DNA of 64,000 nucleotides from Woeseia sp. (GCA_021773015.1 JAJFKW010000001.1:682001-746000); one strand, 5' to 3'. Counted from the first letter of the stretch, positions 15,935-24,490 are shown. A program made the numbers and translations. Notes: a model not told the origin generated them from the sequence alone.

Positions 15935-16122
15935 GCCGCTGCTCCGTCGCGCTTCGCTTTAATCCAGTCGATTATTTCCTGTTCGACGAAAGCATTGCGG
16001 CGTAGGCCCAACTTGACCGGCTTCGGGAACTCCCCTTGGGCAATTAGGCGGCGTATGTGTGTGCTGGAAAATGGTAGTTTGCTGACCACTTCCGTAAACG
16101 AGACGTACTTCGGCAGCGCCAT
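15931..16122 (-). CDS. AlpA-family transcriptional regulator / excisionase-like protein
   Basis: 63 residues with the MerR-like winged helix-turn-helix of the AlpA family: VSFTEVVSKLPFSSTHIRRL, IAQGEFPKPVKLGLRRNAF, EQEIIDWIKAKRD. AlpA proteins activate or regulate integrase/excision and replication genes in cryptic prophages and PICIs. GGAG precedes the ATG. Located between the integrase pair and the primase, as in Gram-negative PICIs. Confidence 0.88.
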   Translation of the reverse strand: MALPKYVSFTEVVSKLPFSSTHIRRLIAQGEFPKPVKLGLRRNAFVEQEIIDWIKAKRDGAAA

Positions 16123-16211
16123 TGGCTCAACTCCATTGTGTTTTGGAAACCCGGAGCATGCCGCTTCCAGACGGAAAATGGGAACAGCGTAATTAGTGGC
16201 AAGAAGCGGTT

Positions 16212-16832
16212 CTATTTACGCTTTTGAGACCCGTACAGGAATTTGTTTAGCGACTTCTGGTATTCGTCTCTAGAGGGGTCTGCCTTTACCGGGCCCGGTG
16301 GTTCCTGCCGTCCGCCTTTCCTTGCGCCCTTGTTGATGCGCTTCATACTCGCTTCAACGTGTGTTGCTTGGTACTTCTCTGCATCCAACCATTGCACACA
16401 AGCCCAAAGGAAGCTGGACGCCTCGTTGTCTGGCACACGCCCCTCGCCCTTGCGTTTAAACTTGCAACCGAATCGAACGTCACGACGTGTGTCCCAGAAG
16501 TCTCTCAACTGCGCGGCGAATATGTCGAGCGGGAATAGGTCCGCTTTGCCACCTTTACGATGCAGCGCTTCCGAATCCATCGCTGCCAATTCCGCATTAT
16601 GTTGGAGCCTCCTTACTAACAAGGTCGTATCGTGTTCATTCAACAACGACAGCGCAGGTTCGGACTTAATGTTGTCATAGCGCTCTTTCATCGCGACAAC
16701 GACTTTAGCAAAGTCGACCAACTGTTTGTGGATTGTACGATCCAATGCATTGTCATGCATGCCTCGCGCACCTTCCAAATTATCGCGTAGCGCCGTTTCT
16801 TCGAAGCCGAATTCCGTTGCGATATTCTTCAA
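16212..16832 (-). CDS. Unknown protein coupled to the element A integrase
   Basis: 206 residues with a proposed TTG start overlapping the integrase stop (TTGA); the frame is open further upstream inside the integrase gene. Mostly helical with basic C-terminus (KRINKGARKGGRQEPPG, FLYGSQKRK). A central region reads ALSLLNEHDTTLLVRRLQHN and LFPLDIFAAQLRDFWDTRRD. Not recognised. Position between integrase and AlpA suggests a directionality or regulatory role; that is inference. Confidence 0.55.
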   Translation of the reverse strand: MKNIATEFGFEETALRDNLEGARGMHDNALDRTIHKQLVDFAKVVVAMKERYDNIKSEPALSLLNEHDTTLLVRRLQHNAELAAMDSEALHRKGGKADLFPLDIFAAQLRDFWDTRRDVRFGCKFKRKGEGRVPDNEASSFLWACVQWLDAEKYQATHVEASMKRINKGARKGGRQEPPGPVKADPSRDEYQKSLNKFLYGSQKRK

Positions 16833-18052
16833 GAGACAATTCCCAGTATGTGTTGCTCGTACAGTTCGAGCGCTTCGGTTTTCTCTTTCCAATACTCGTA
16901 CGTATTGTACTGCTTTGTCATGCCCTGTTTCGCATGCCCAAGAACGGCGTCGCGTACTTCCGTAATAACACCCAGCTTTGTCATTCGTGTTTCGCACGTG
17001 TGTCGAAAATCATGAATGCGGAAATGGTGCAGCTTCGCCTCCGGTTTCTTCAACTGTTTGCGTAGATATTTCTGCGCCAGCGGCGACAAGCGCTTGCGGT
17101 TCATATTGCGATTGTTGGCAGGCGCTTCCATTGTCTTGTTAAAGAACAGCCAACTGTCACGGTCACGGAACGGCAAAGCATCAACGATATCTTTGCAGGC
17201 CGGGGCCAACGGCGTGGCATGTTCGACGCGGGTTTTGTACCGCGCGGCTGGTACGATCAATTCCCCATTGCCGATTTCCGACCAGCTCGCCTCACACCAC
17301 TCGCTCCAGCGTTGGCCGGTTAGCAGCAGCAAGCGGTACATATCGCCGTACGGGTAGCCCATTTCCAGCATTGCCGCCCACGCCGCTCGGAGTTCTTCTT
17401 CTTTCAGCGTGTAGCCTGCGTTCGTGTTTGCAACGAGCCGGTCCTTCTGTACGCCCTTCGCCGGGTTGTGCGTCACCAATCCACCGTCGATGGCCCAGTT
17501 GTACAGCGCGACAAGGTGCTTGCGAACTTCCCGCGCGGTTCCGACGGTCTGGCTGCTTAGCAGTGTCTTGATGTGCTCCTTGTCCACTTTCGCGATGTGC
17601 AGCGGCCCAAGGGTGGGAAGCACGTGCATCTCCATGCGGCGCTCCAGCTCCTTTGGGCGAGCAAGGCTTGGGCCATGGTCCGCAATGTACGCGCGTACGA
17701 CGGATTCCACAGTGTTCGCTTTGGACCGGCGCTCCGGTTCCCGTGGGTCGGTTCCGGCGTGAGCCAAGTCCATAATGTCGTTGGCCCGTTTGCGAAGCTC
17801 TTTGACGTGTTCGCCGGTGTGCAGCTCGATGCCCCATCTGCCCAGAAGGATGCGTTGCTGCGGACCAGCAAGGCGCTGGCCGTTGACGCCGATTGCCCCG
17901 GCTCCGCGTATCTTGAAAATGACGTACAGGCTTTTCGAGCCGGTTGGCTGTACGCGTACGATCAGGCCGTTGCAGCCGGTGTCACCAACCTCATAGCGCC
18001 CCTTCTTGGGCTTGAGCCCATCCAGATATTTCTTGTCGAACCGCTTCTTCAC
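16829..18052 (-). CDS. int: Tyrosine recombinase, integrase of element A
   Basis: 407 residues, P4-type layout: N-terminal arm-binding domain with GLIVRVQPTGSKSLYV, core-binding domain, then the catalytic domain. Catalytic residues are visible: Arg248 in TGQRWSEW, His347 and Arg350 in IHDFRHT, His373 in LGHAKQG and Tyr382 in KQYNTYEY. It should recombine the element with the tRNA-Glu 3' half. Its start lies about 160 bp from the right attachment copy (18213), and the arm-type repeats at 18070-18091 lie just upstream of the start. Complete and probably active. Confidence 0.92.
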   Translation of the reverse strand: MKKRFDKKYLDGLKPKKGRYEVGDTGCNGLIVRVQPTGSKSLYVIFKIRGAGAIGVNGQRLAGPQQRILLGRWGIELHTGEHVKELRKRANDIMDLAHAGTDPREPERRSKANTVESVVRAYIADHGPSLARPKELERRMEMHVLPTLGPLHIAKVDKEHIKTLLSSQTVGTAREVRKHLVALYNWAIDGGLVTHNPAKGVQKDRLVANTNAGYTLKEEELRAAWAAMLEMGYPYGDMYRLLLLTGQRWSEWCEASWSEIGNGELIVPAARYKTRVEHATPLAPACKDIVDALPFRDRDSWLFFNKTMEAPANNRNMNRKRLSPLAQKYLRKQLKKPEAKLHHFRIHDFRHTCETRMTKLGVITEVRDAVLGHAKQGMTKQYNTYEYWKEKTEALELYEQHILGIVS

Positions 18053-18069
18053 TGTTCCAATTCCCTTTT

Positions 18070-18091
18070 GGGAGAGCCCAATGGGAGAGCC
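18070..18091 (+). repeat. Right direct repeats of element A (candidate integrase arm sites)
   Basis: GGGAGAGCC at 18070-18078 and 18083-18091, same orientation and 13-bp period as the pair at 2839-2860 at the other end of the element. Confidence 0.55.
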
Positions 18092-18212
18092 GTAGGTAGG
18101 TTCCGTTAGGTTTCCGTAGGTTCTTTAGTCTGCCTGCTATTGCAAGCAAAAACAAAGACTTGGAAATACTGTAGGTTACGTAGCGGACCATTACGAGTGC
18201 ACAGGTCTCAGA

Positions 18213-18268
18213 CCTCTCACGGCGGTAACACCGGTTCGAATCCGGTAGGGAGTACCATATTTTTCAAT
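18213..18268 (+). repeat. tRNA-Glu 3'-half copy, junction of elements A and B
   Basis: Carries the anticodon arm, variable loop, T-arm and acceptor 3' strand of tRNA-Glu with CCA ending at 18257, but no 5' half. The 56 bp 18213-18268 are identical to 27239-27294. It differs from the complete tRNA only in the T-stem (ACCGG/CCGGT instead of AGGGG/CCCCT). Confidence 0.88.
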
Positions 18269-18302
18269 CGCTTAGAGTCTCTTAACTTCAACTCAGAATC
18301 GT

Positions 18303-18323
18303 TTCCCAAACGGTTCCCAAATG
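18303..18323 (+). repeat. Left direct repeats of element B (candidate arm sites)
   Basis: TTCCCAAACG at 18303-18312 and TTCCCAAATG at 18314-18323. The same decamer occurs three times at the other end of the element (27060-27130). Candidate integrase arm sites, different in sequence from those of element A. Confidence 0.55.
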
Positions 18324-18332
18324 GAGAGACTC

Positions 18333-18713
18333 ATGACGACTAATAAAACGACAAACATTAATAAAATTTCCGAAGACGCCGATCGCGCGATGTCAGACTT
18401 GCGTAGCACTCTTCGCACACTCCGACGGGCTAACGCTGCGATGGGTGCCTGCGCGACCATTTTAAGTCAGCACGGTACCAACCGAGAGTCGCTCCCGCAC
18501 CAACCCGGCGTTTATATCCAACTGACGGAGGATGACGCCGCATCCTTATGCTATGCGATCCAAACATGCTCTACGTTTATATGCGAACGATTTGAAAGAC
18601 TGCCTATGCTTGGCGACGTAATGTGGGACGACGAATATCTTCCAGAAGTTCGCCGGAAAGCCGAAACGCGAGAACAAATGTTGAGTGACGATATTCGTCG
18701 ATTCGATAGATGA
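18333..18713 (+). CDS. Hypothetical protein, element B
   Basis: 126 residues from the ATG at 18333, preceded by GGAGAGACTC. Helical and charged (DADRAMSDLRSTLRTLRRAN), with a second half of VYIQLTEDDAASLCYAIQTC. No family recognised. It is the first gene of element B and reads in the direction of the trypsin-like protease gene. Confidence 0.5.
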   Translation: MTTNKTTNINKISEDADRAMSDLRSTLRTLRRANAAMGACATILSQHGTNRESLPHQPGVYIQLTEDDAASLCYAIQTCSTFICERFERLPMLGDVMWDDEYLPEVRRKAETREQMLSDDIRRFDR

Positions 18714-18750
18714 GTGCCTGAACTCAGCTTAGACAGCTCTGAGCAGCGGC

Positions 18751-19803
18751 ATGGTCTGGTGGATGGTGGTGGATGGACTACGGACCGCTGTCCAGATCAT
18801 GTCAAGCAGTGGCAGTCGTAGCGCTACGGAATCTCGCCCTCTTATAAATGTCGGTCATTGTAAAACCGAGCTTGTAGGCCACAAATCTATTGTGGCCTTG
18901 CTTCGAATGCGTGATCAAGCCAAGATATTGGCTGCACAAATGAGGAATGATCAGCTTATGTCTGGACTAAATCCAGCGATCATCTACGCCGTGGCCCGTC
19001 TTGAGTCTGAATTCTGCGATCATATTGGCAATTTCAAGTGCATATCTGGTACTGGATTTTGGCTCGGAAAAGCGACGTCCAGTTCCAGGTACTTTGTCAC
19101 GAATCGCCACAATGTTGATCCGACAGTCAATTTCGGAAACAACCCAAACTTGAAATTGCACTCATTACGAATTGAGCATCGACTGTATGACGGTCCTATG
19201 AGAAGACCTCTTAGCGACACGAGGTTTTTCGAATGTGACCTACAGGCATCAAAGTTACGGTGGTCGAAAGAATGCGATGTAGCTATCTTATTTAATCCAG
19301 TATTCGAAATCGATCAAGGCGAATTCAAGTATCAAAAGTTGATCCCGATTAGCGAGGTTGCCGACACGGACTTCCTGTCGATAAAACTTACTATCATGGA
19401 TTCTGTGTCTTTCTTGGGTTATCCCGGCTCAGGAAACAACAAGTGGTGGGATACAGCATGTAATCTCGCGATTGCCAGGACCGCTAGTATTGCATCCATA
19501 CCAAATCGGACTTTCGTTAATCCATCGGTAATATGGAAAAACATCGTACTTGTGTCCGGCCTGTCGTTTTCTGGATCCAGTGGGAGCCCCGTCCTTTCAT
19601 TTCAGAAAGGCGTGCCAACCGGGAGGGGCCTTTCCAATCCAAGCTACGTGGCACCGAAGCTAATTGGAATCATGTCCGGGCATTGGTGGGACGACAGTTC
19701 AACTCCCGAAATGTACAAGCATACGGGCCTGTCTTATTTTACGCGATCAACTTCAATTCTAGATTTAATAAACACATACGAGTTGGAACCCGGCGATCAC
19801 TAG
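18751..19803 (+). CDS. Trypsin-like serine protease
   Basis: Up to 350 residues; the first 50 or so are poorly protein-like and the start may be at a later ATG (for example 18907). The triad is visible: His120 in YFVTNRHNV, Asp176 in ECDVAILF and Ser277 in FSGSSGSPV, with the usual oxyanion-loop glycines. The fold precedes it with ISGTGFWLG. No signal peptide is evident, so it is probably cytosolic, which is common for proteases carried as defence cargo. Its target is unknown. It stands alone on the plus strand at the left end of element B. Confidence 0.75.
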   Translation: MVWWMVVDGLRTAVQIMSSSGSRSATESRPLINVGHCKTELVGHKSIVALLRMRDQAKILAAQMRNDQLMSGLNPAIIYAVARLESEFCDHIGNFKCISGTGFWLGKATSSSRYFVTNRHNVDPTVNFGNNPNLKLHSLRIEHRLYDGPMRRPLSDTRFFECDLQASKLRWSKECDVAILFNPVFEIDQGEFKYQKLIPISEVADTDFLSIKLTIMDSVSFLGYPGSGNNKWWDTACNLAIARTASIASIPNRTFVNPSVIWKNIVLVSGLSFSGSSGSPVLSFQKGVPTGRGLSNPSYVAPKLIGIMSGHWWDDSSTPEMYKHTGLSYFTRSTSILDLINTYELEPGDH

Positions 19804-19854
19804 GGTAAGTCTATATGGTGCACCTGCAAACAGTTATCAAGAATTGGCCACCTT

Positions 19855-19882
19855 CTAATCTACATCAACGATCGTAGATTAG
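19855..19882. terminator. 9-bp inverted repeat, possible terminator
   Basis: CTAATCTAC and GTAGATTAG pair perfectly around a 10-base loop 51 bp after the protease stop. There is no T-run, so a Rho-independent terminator is uncertain; an operator is possible. Confidence 0.35.
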
Positions 19883-20005
19883 CGTTATGTTCCTGTCCGC
19901 TCCGGTCAAACTGCGGGCGTCGATTCAGCATCAGTCCGAAATCTTCAATGGACCGCTGCCAGCAATTTTGGTTGTGGTGTTGCTACTGTTGTCGCCTCCT
20001 AGATT

Positions 20006-20215
20006 TCAATCGCCGCGGGGACGCGTACTGCGCGGCTTGACAATAGTCCCGATTTTTACTGAGTCATCATCACCACCAGATTTTCGACTCGCGATTATCA
20101 GCCAACATACGGCAGCGGTGGCTGCATTATTTTCGCCAGATTCCATGGCCGCGTAAATTGCGTCTGCCGCAGTCACGTCGACTAGCAGGGCTTCAATGTA
20201 GATTTGGCAAAGCAT
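20006..20215 (-). CDS. Small conserved protein with CQ-YIEALLVD motif
   Basis: 69 residues starting MLCQIYIEALLVDVTAADAI, then AVCWLIIAS and a Gly/Asp linker. A second copy of the same motif set (QMYIEALLVDAEAADTV, LICWWLIV) is encoded at 28952-29086 outside the element. The family is unknown to me. It follows two membrane-protein genes on the same strand and may be co-transcribed with them. Confidence 0.55.
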   Translation of the reverse strand: MLCQIYIEALLVDVTAADAIYAAMESGENNAATAAVCWLIIASRKSGGDDDSVKIGTIVKPRSTRPRGD

Positions 20216-20288
20216 GTACTCACTTTGCTTCCGGCTGGCTGATACGACAACAGGAAAAACTGGGCTAAGCGTGTAGATTTGGAAATGG

Positions 20289-20672
20289 TCAAGCCCAATA
20301 CATTAGAGAGGCTAATCCAATCGACACAAATATCATGAGGGCTGAAAATATCCAAAGGAGCACCCTGAGTACATTTAGCTCGGGTGCGGTGGAAAAACCT
20401 AGCTTATCTCTGATTTCGAAGACCTCCTCACGCGAGTATTTCATCAGGACAGACCCATAGAAGAAGAATCCAGAAAATAGGAAACTCATTATGATCGGCA
20501 GTAGTAAGGAGTACTGTATATGAGGTTCTGAAGAGTGCGCGAAATAGTATGAAACAATCGCGCCTGTGATTGCATAATAGAATACGTTGAACTCGATCGT
20601 GATCTTCAAATAGTGTTTGTAAAGATCGACCTGCATTGAGTATTGACGCCACAGTGTCTCGACTTCGTTCAT
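20289..20672 (-). CDS. Small polytopic membrane protein
   Basis: 127 residues with about four hydrophobic segments (FNVFYYAITGAIVSYYF, YSLLLPIIMSFLFSGFFFYG, LRVLLWIFSALMIFVSIGLA) and a short charged cytosolic loop. No family recognised. Located between the two-segment coiled-coil protein (20784) and the small conserved protein (20006), all leftward. Confidence 0.58.
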   Translation of the reverse strand: MNEVETLWRQYSMQVDLYKHYLKITIEFNVFYYAITGAIVSYYFAHSSEPHIQYSLLLPIIMSFLFSGFFFYGSVLMKYSREEVFEIRDKLGFSTAPELNVLRVLLWIFSALMIFVSIGLASLMYWA

Positions 20673-20783
20673 TTCGCTCCCTTCTTCGAATCGATCAAGA
20701 GAATTCTATAGCAGCTCAACTATCGGACCCGGACTGGGCTAGGCGGTGTTCGGCTCGGTCAGCTGCCCATTTTAGTCACAAGC

Positions 20784-21590
20784 TTAGTTCGGGTTCGTGG
20801 CATTTCCACTCTCCGTAGGATCGACAGCTTCAAATGACCTCGGGCTTTGATCAGGATAAAGTTCTTTGGTTGCTGCTGCCAATTCGTCAGCCGCGTTCTT
20901 AAGGGCCGGAAGGCTGTCTTCGACCATTTCAATTGTGCTGTCAGTAATTCGGCCACATTTGACGAAAACACCGTGAGTAAGGATTTCCTCAACTTCTTGT
21001 AGTCGCATAGCGGTTCCTTCTCTGACACCCGCACCGTTCAAGCACGGATGAACTTCATCTAACATGATTCGGCTTCGCTCATTGATTGTAGCAATTGTCC
21101 GAAAAAACGACGATTCGGCATTCATTGCAATCGGTAGCGCTTGGGCCTTTGTCGAATCGAGAATATATGACAGGCTTGTTGAGTCAATTCGCAAGTGATT
21201 CTGCGACTCCAGCACCGTTGGGCGCATAGTAATACTTCTGTCGGCACGTTCGCGGTGTGTATCGATAATTTGTCGTTTATATGAAGAAAGCTGATTATGC
21301 ATCTGGGACAGAGACACGACGGCCGAATTTAGAGCCAGCAAATTTTTCCGAATATCTTCTTGATTTTTTTCTTTGTTCTGTAGATCAAACGCGTAGCGCA
21401 CACCTGTGTATGCCGCAAATAAGGTAACTAGCGCGGGCATGAAGTCGGCAACGCTTAACGAAGGCGCTTGGCCATCCACGTACGAGCCAAGTAGAACGCC
21501 AAGAAAAAAAATTGTCACGCCTGCAATGACCTGGGTGTCACCTTTCATTTTCCGTACCAGTCGTTCGAGTGAGTTTTGCCGGCTGGGCAT
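20784..21590 (-). CDS. Two-segment membrane protein with coiled-coil domain
   Basis: 268 residues. Two hydrophobic segments at about 20-40 (VIAGVTIFFLGVLLGSYV) and 48-68 (MPALVTLFAAYTGVRYAF) are followed by a long helical, partly heptad-patterned domain (EDIRKNLLALNSAVVSLSQM). The tail is Pro/Asn-rich. No family recognised. Likely first gene of a three-gene leftward group with 20289 and 20006; a membrane-associated cargo system is possible. Confidence 0.58.
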   Translation of the reverse strand: MPSRQNSLERLVRKMKGDTQVIAGVTIFFLGVLLGSYVDGQAPSLSVADFMPALVTLFAAYTGVRYAFDLQNKEKNQEDIRKNLLALNSAVVSLSQMHNQLSSYKRQIIDTHRERADRSITMRPTVLESQNHLRIDSTSLSYILDSTKAQALPIAMNAESSFFRTIATINERSRIMLDEVHPCLNGAGVREGTAMRLQEVEEILTHGVFVKCGRITDSTIEMVEDSLPALKNAADELAAATKELYPDQSPRSFEAVDPTESGNATNPN

Positions 21591-22008
21591 CGTAAAGGCC
21601 AGAATTCACACGATTGTACCTTAGATAACCGTGAACCACGGTCAGCTCCGGACTGACTTTAGAAACCGGACGTTATTGATACCACCTGCGATGTCGTTTC
21701 CCTTCTCGGGTCGCGCGCTCTACTTGTGCATCACCAATCTCAAAAATCTAACTAATTCATCGCCTTAGTTAAAGACGGATGCTGATGCTGCCCTGGGCTC
21801 CGGCCGCCAGAGAAAATTGATTCTCTGCGGTGCTGCGGACCCACACGGCGTACGCCCGTTAGGAAGTACCTTCTGATAGCTGTGTAGCGCGCCGTGCCAA
21901 CTGCGAGGATGCAATTGAGGGAGGCGCACCCAAAAAGATCCGGGCGATCTTCTTGCCCCATTTGTTTGGGTCTGCGGTCGTGGTACGAAATGATTCGTGC
22001 CCGGTGCG
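21591..22008. other. 418-bp stretch after the capsid gene with possible gene remnant
   Basis: In the capsid gene's own frame, just past its TAG, a short open piece reads WGKKIARIFLGAPPSI up to a TAA, and a further piece ends AAGAQGSISIRL. These read more like protein than the other frames and may be the wreck of a small head-tail gene. No intact gene is supported. Confidence 0.3.
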
Positions 22009-23895
22009 CTATGTAGTGACAGCGTCATTTATGACATTGAAGCTTTCGGCATGCCGAAGCGCAATATCAACCGTTTGAAATGAAGTGATTCGCACTGCCC
22101 CTATAGTGTCCAGACTGTAGGGATTTACCAATAGATCAAGTCCGCCCCACAACCCGACTATGAGGTCTTTCCAGTTGCCGTAGATCACTGCAGATAGATT
22201 GGTACCGCTTCCTTTGGTTAGGTTGCTCGGCACCTGATTTGAGATGACGGCCTGCGTGCCGTTAACTGGAGTATCAGGTGATCGGTTGTCCCATACGCGT
22301 TCGCCACTTCCCGAATCTATGAACGTCCGCTTGAGTCTGCCCCGAACATGGCTATTGGTGAGATAAGCTGGATTGTCTCCTTCAGCATTGCCAGCCGCCA
22401 CATCACTTTCCATGTTGACGATGTCGTCCCAGCCTGGCGCTGCACCGTCGGGGCCGAGCGGTGTGACACCTACGCCACTCTGGTTCAACAATCCGATAGG
22501 CTGGTCGTTAGCTCCCGTACCAGCAATTCCGGCTAAATCGATTGCCTGTGTCACCGCCGACGCCAGATCATTCATAATCAGGTTATCGATTGCCGGTGCC
22601 GTCTGAAGTAATGCCAAGCGAGAAATTTCTGAGTAGGCGCCGACGGTTTTGGGTGTCATCGGTATTTGATCAAACACGGCGCTACTCTCGTCAGGTGCAG
22701 CGTTCTCAGCTATCCAAAAAGTGGTTGCTGTACCGGTCTGCCGTGGTATTAGCATATTGCCGACCAATCCGTTGATGTACGTTGCACCCGCAATAACGAG
22801 TGCCAATTGGTTTCGAAGCAGGTCGACAAAGCTCGCCGAGTCAATTGTATCCTCGACCAAATTTCCGCCAGCACCTGCCGAACCTACGCTTGCCGCTCTT
22901 TGCGCGTACGGAGTGACAAGAACATCGTGCGGAATGTGAATATTGCCGCGCAACTGTCGGTCCGATGACTGTTCGATTGCTCGAGAGCATTCTATTTCCA
23001 AGCCCGCCTGCTGTGCGTATCGCTGCGGATCAGCCTGGGCCAATATTGCCCTGCTGACGCTGTACTTTGATAGCTCTGTCCGGCTGAGCCCAAGATTCGG
23101 ATCTTCTGTGTTAGTCGGTTTCAGCCCGCCGCGCTCCAAAATAACCTGGTTGAGATCGTGAACAGAACCGCCGCTTTGGATGAATTGCTCAGCGAGCTCT
23201 GTTGCACCATATTCGATGCCGGTCGCTCGAAGTTGCTCAATGCGCTCTCTGTCGCTTTCCATAATTTTCTTTGTTGCCTTGCGCTGCGATCGTGTTTGAC
23301 CGCCTACATGATTATCCATGTGCCCTATCTCCATCGATTCGTAAGTAGACTTGCCGCGACCGACACCAACTGAAACGTCAGCGGGTACAGCGACAATTGA
23401 AATCTCAAACGGCTCCCATTTAGAAACCCTAAACACGTTCGGTCCGTCGTCAACCTCTTTGAGCAACTCCATTTCGTGAACGAAGTAACCCACAGAAACA
23501 TGGCGCTTGATGCCATCAACGACGTCCTGGAACACCTCTGAGGCTCGCACTCCCGTACCGAATCTGACGACCGCTCTGCCAACGGATGTATCGATACGTA
23601 CTGATTCAACAACGCCTACATGATCTTGTGTATCGTGCTCGACGAGAAGCGGTGCACCTTGTTGTAACCTACTGAGGTCGACCTGATCTTTTTCGTGTCC
23701 GAGCACTTCTATACCAAACCATCGCTGAATCTCTTCATCGCTGGAAAAAGCGACTTCAACAGTCCGGCTACCCTCGTCGATGTGTCTTTTTCTGACGCGG
23801 ACGTAGCGGTGATGTGGCTCGGATAACCAGCTATCGATTTGGCGTTGCTTTAGTGGCTCGCCGACAGCATCTGATGAAATTAGATTTGACTTCAT
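22009..23895 (-). CDS. HK97-type prohead protease fused to major capsid protein
   Basis: 628 residues. Residues 1-185 match HK97-type prohead (S78/U35-like) proteases: His87 in PLLVEHDTQ and Ser134 in HVSVGY, with FEISIVAVPAD. A charged helical linker of about 100 residues, a plausible scaffold segment, leads to the major capsid protein (about 300-628), with NMLIPRQTGTATTFWIAENA, the PMTPKTVGAYSEISR segment and the AITLAGIAGTG-like IDLAGIAGTGANDQPIGLLN. Such fusions are known in phages. Here it is the only structural gene of the element, so it may alter or replace a helper capsid. Confidence 0.88.
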   Translation of the reverse strand: MKSNLISSDAVGEPLKQRQIDSWLSEPHHRYVRVRKRHIDEGSRTVEVAFSSDEEIQRWFGIEVLGHEKDQVDLSRLQQGAPLLVEHDTQDHVGVVESVRIDTSVGRAVVRFGTGVRASEVFQDVVDGIKRHVSVGYFVHEMELLKEVDDGPNVFRVSKWEPFEISIVAVPADVSVGVGRGKSTYESMEIGHMDNHVGGQTRSQRKATKKIMESDRERIEQLRATGIEYGATELAEQFIQSGGSVHDLNQVILERGGLKPTNTEDPNLGLSRTELSKYSVSRAILAQADPQRYAQQAGLEIECSRAIEQSSDRQLRGNIHIPHDVLVTPYAQRAASVGSAGAGGNLVEDTIDSASFVDLLRNQLALVIAGATYINGLVGNMLIPRQTGTATTFWIAENAAPDESSAVFDQIPMTPKTVGAYSEISRLALLQTAPAIDNLIMNDLASAVTQAIDLAGIAGTGANDQPIGLLNQSGVGVTPLGPDGAAPGWDDIVNMESDVAAGNAEGDNPAYLTNSHVRGRLKRTFIDSGSGERVWDNRSPDTPVNGTQAVISNQVPSNLTKGSGTNLSAVIYGNWKDLIVGLWGGLDLLVNPYSLDTIGAVRITSFQTVDIALRHAESFNVINDAVTT

Positions 23896-24075
23896 GAGGT
23901 CTCGCTGATTTCTATAATCAAGACCGCGAACTCAATCACAGTCAAATTGATTACGTATCAGCTGATCGCGTCGCCTGGGCGGAGATCGAACCTCAAACTG
24001 GAATCGTTAGTTAGCGGCGAGTGGACAGCCGCTTTGATAGATTCAACAGTTAACGTATTGAACACGACCACCATA
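23896..24075. other. 180-bp gap without a gene
   Basis: No coding frame is supported. It contains the start region of the capsid gene, including a GAGACCTC-type leader, and is AT-richer than the flanks. The capsid promoter is probably here. Confidence 0.3.
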
Positions 24076-24327
24076 TCAATTCGGTCTATCCAGTTCAACT
24101 GCAGCAATATGCTGTGTTAGTTGGCTTGCAACTGCAATTGCGAACTGATCTTCGTTCACCGGCGAGAAAATAATCCAGCTGTTTTTCTGTGCAGTGAACA
24201 CACCGCCAGTATTCGTGTGATGGCAGTGAGTAACCATAAATTCTCCATACTTCCATCCGGTTCGCTTAGGATCCTTCAAGCACAGATTACATGGCAGTTT
24301 CGGCGCCACCATCGTCTCGTTATTCAT
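24076..24327 (-). CDS. Small Cys-containing protein, element B
   Basis: 83 residues with CNLCLKDPKRTGWKYGEF near the start and two further Cys/His (VTHCHHTNTG), which could bind a metal. The second half is a hydrophobic helix (DQFAIAVASQLTQHIAAVEL). No family recognised. Located between the iterons and the capsid gene. Confidence 0.45.
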   Translation of the reverse strand: MNNETMVAPKLPCNLCLKDPKRTGWKYGEFMVTHCHHTNTGGVFTAQKNSWIIFSPVNEDQFAIAVASQLTQHIAAVELDRPN

Positions 24328-24353
24328 AGCCGTATGGTAGATCTAGAAAGGTG

Positions 24354-24490
24354 CACTAAATGCGGGTTACAAGAAACGCCGCAAACGGTATCCACGTACA
24401 CTAAATACGGGTTACATCGGGTCCGATTCCGCCCATTCTCTCGATTGGTGACACTAAATGCGGGTGAGTTTTGGTGCAAATTAGGGTTAC
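24354..24490 (+). repeat. Iterons, putative replication origin of element B
   Basis: CACTAAATGCGGGTTAC at 24354-24370, CACTAAATACGGGTTAC at 24399-24415, CACTAAATGCGGGTGAG at 24452-24468 and a half-copy GCAAATTAGGGTTAC at 24476-24490. Spacings are 45, 53 and about 24 bp. They lie immediately after the 3' end of the Rep-like gene, a typical origin arrangement. Confidence 0.7.

Larger units (their letters stand above)
2748..18257. mobile_element. Element A: PICI-like integrative satellite in tRNA-Glu
   Basis: Bounded on the left by the 20-bp stretch 2748-2767 inside tRNA-Glu and on the right by the tRNA 3'-half copy at 18213-18257. The right end carries a tyrosine integrase reading leftward, then an AlpA-type regulator, a VirE-family primase/helicase, a repeat-rich putative origin and a terminase-small-subunit-like gene. 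That is the gene order of Gram-negative phage-inducible chromosomal islands. No portal, capsid, tail, lysis or large terminase gene is present. The left 7 kb is mixed-strand cargo. Confidence 0.75.

Noticed and set aside
21765-22028. 87-codon minus-strand frame overlapping the end of the capsid gene
   Set aside because: Overlaps at the stop but reads Pro/His/Arg-rich; a different frame in the same stretch is more protein-like and broken.
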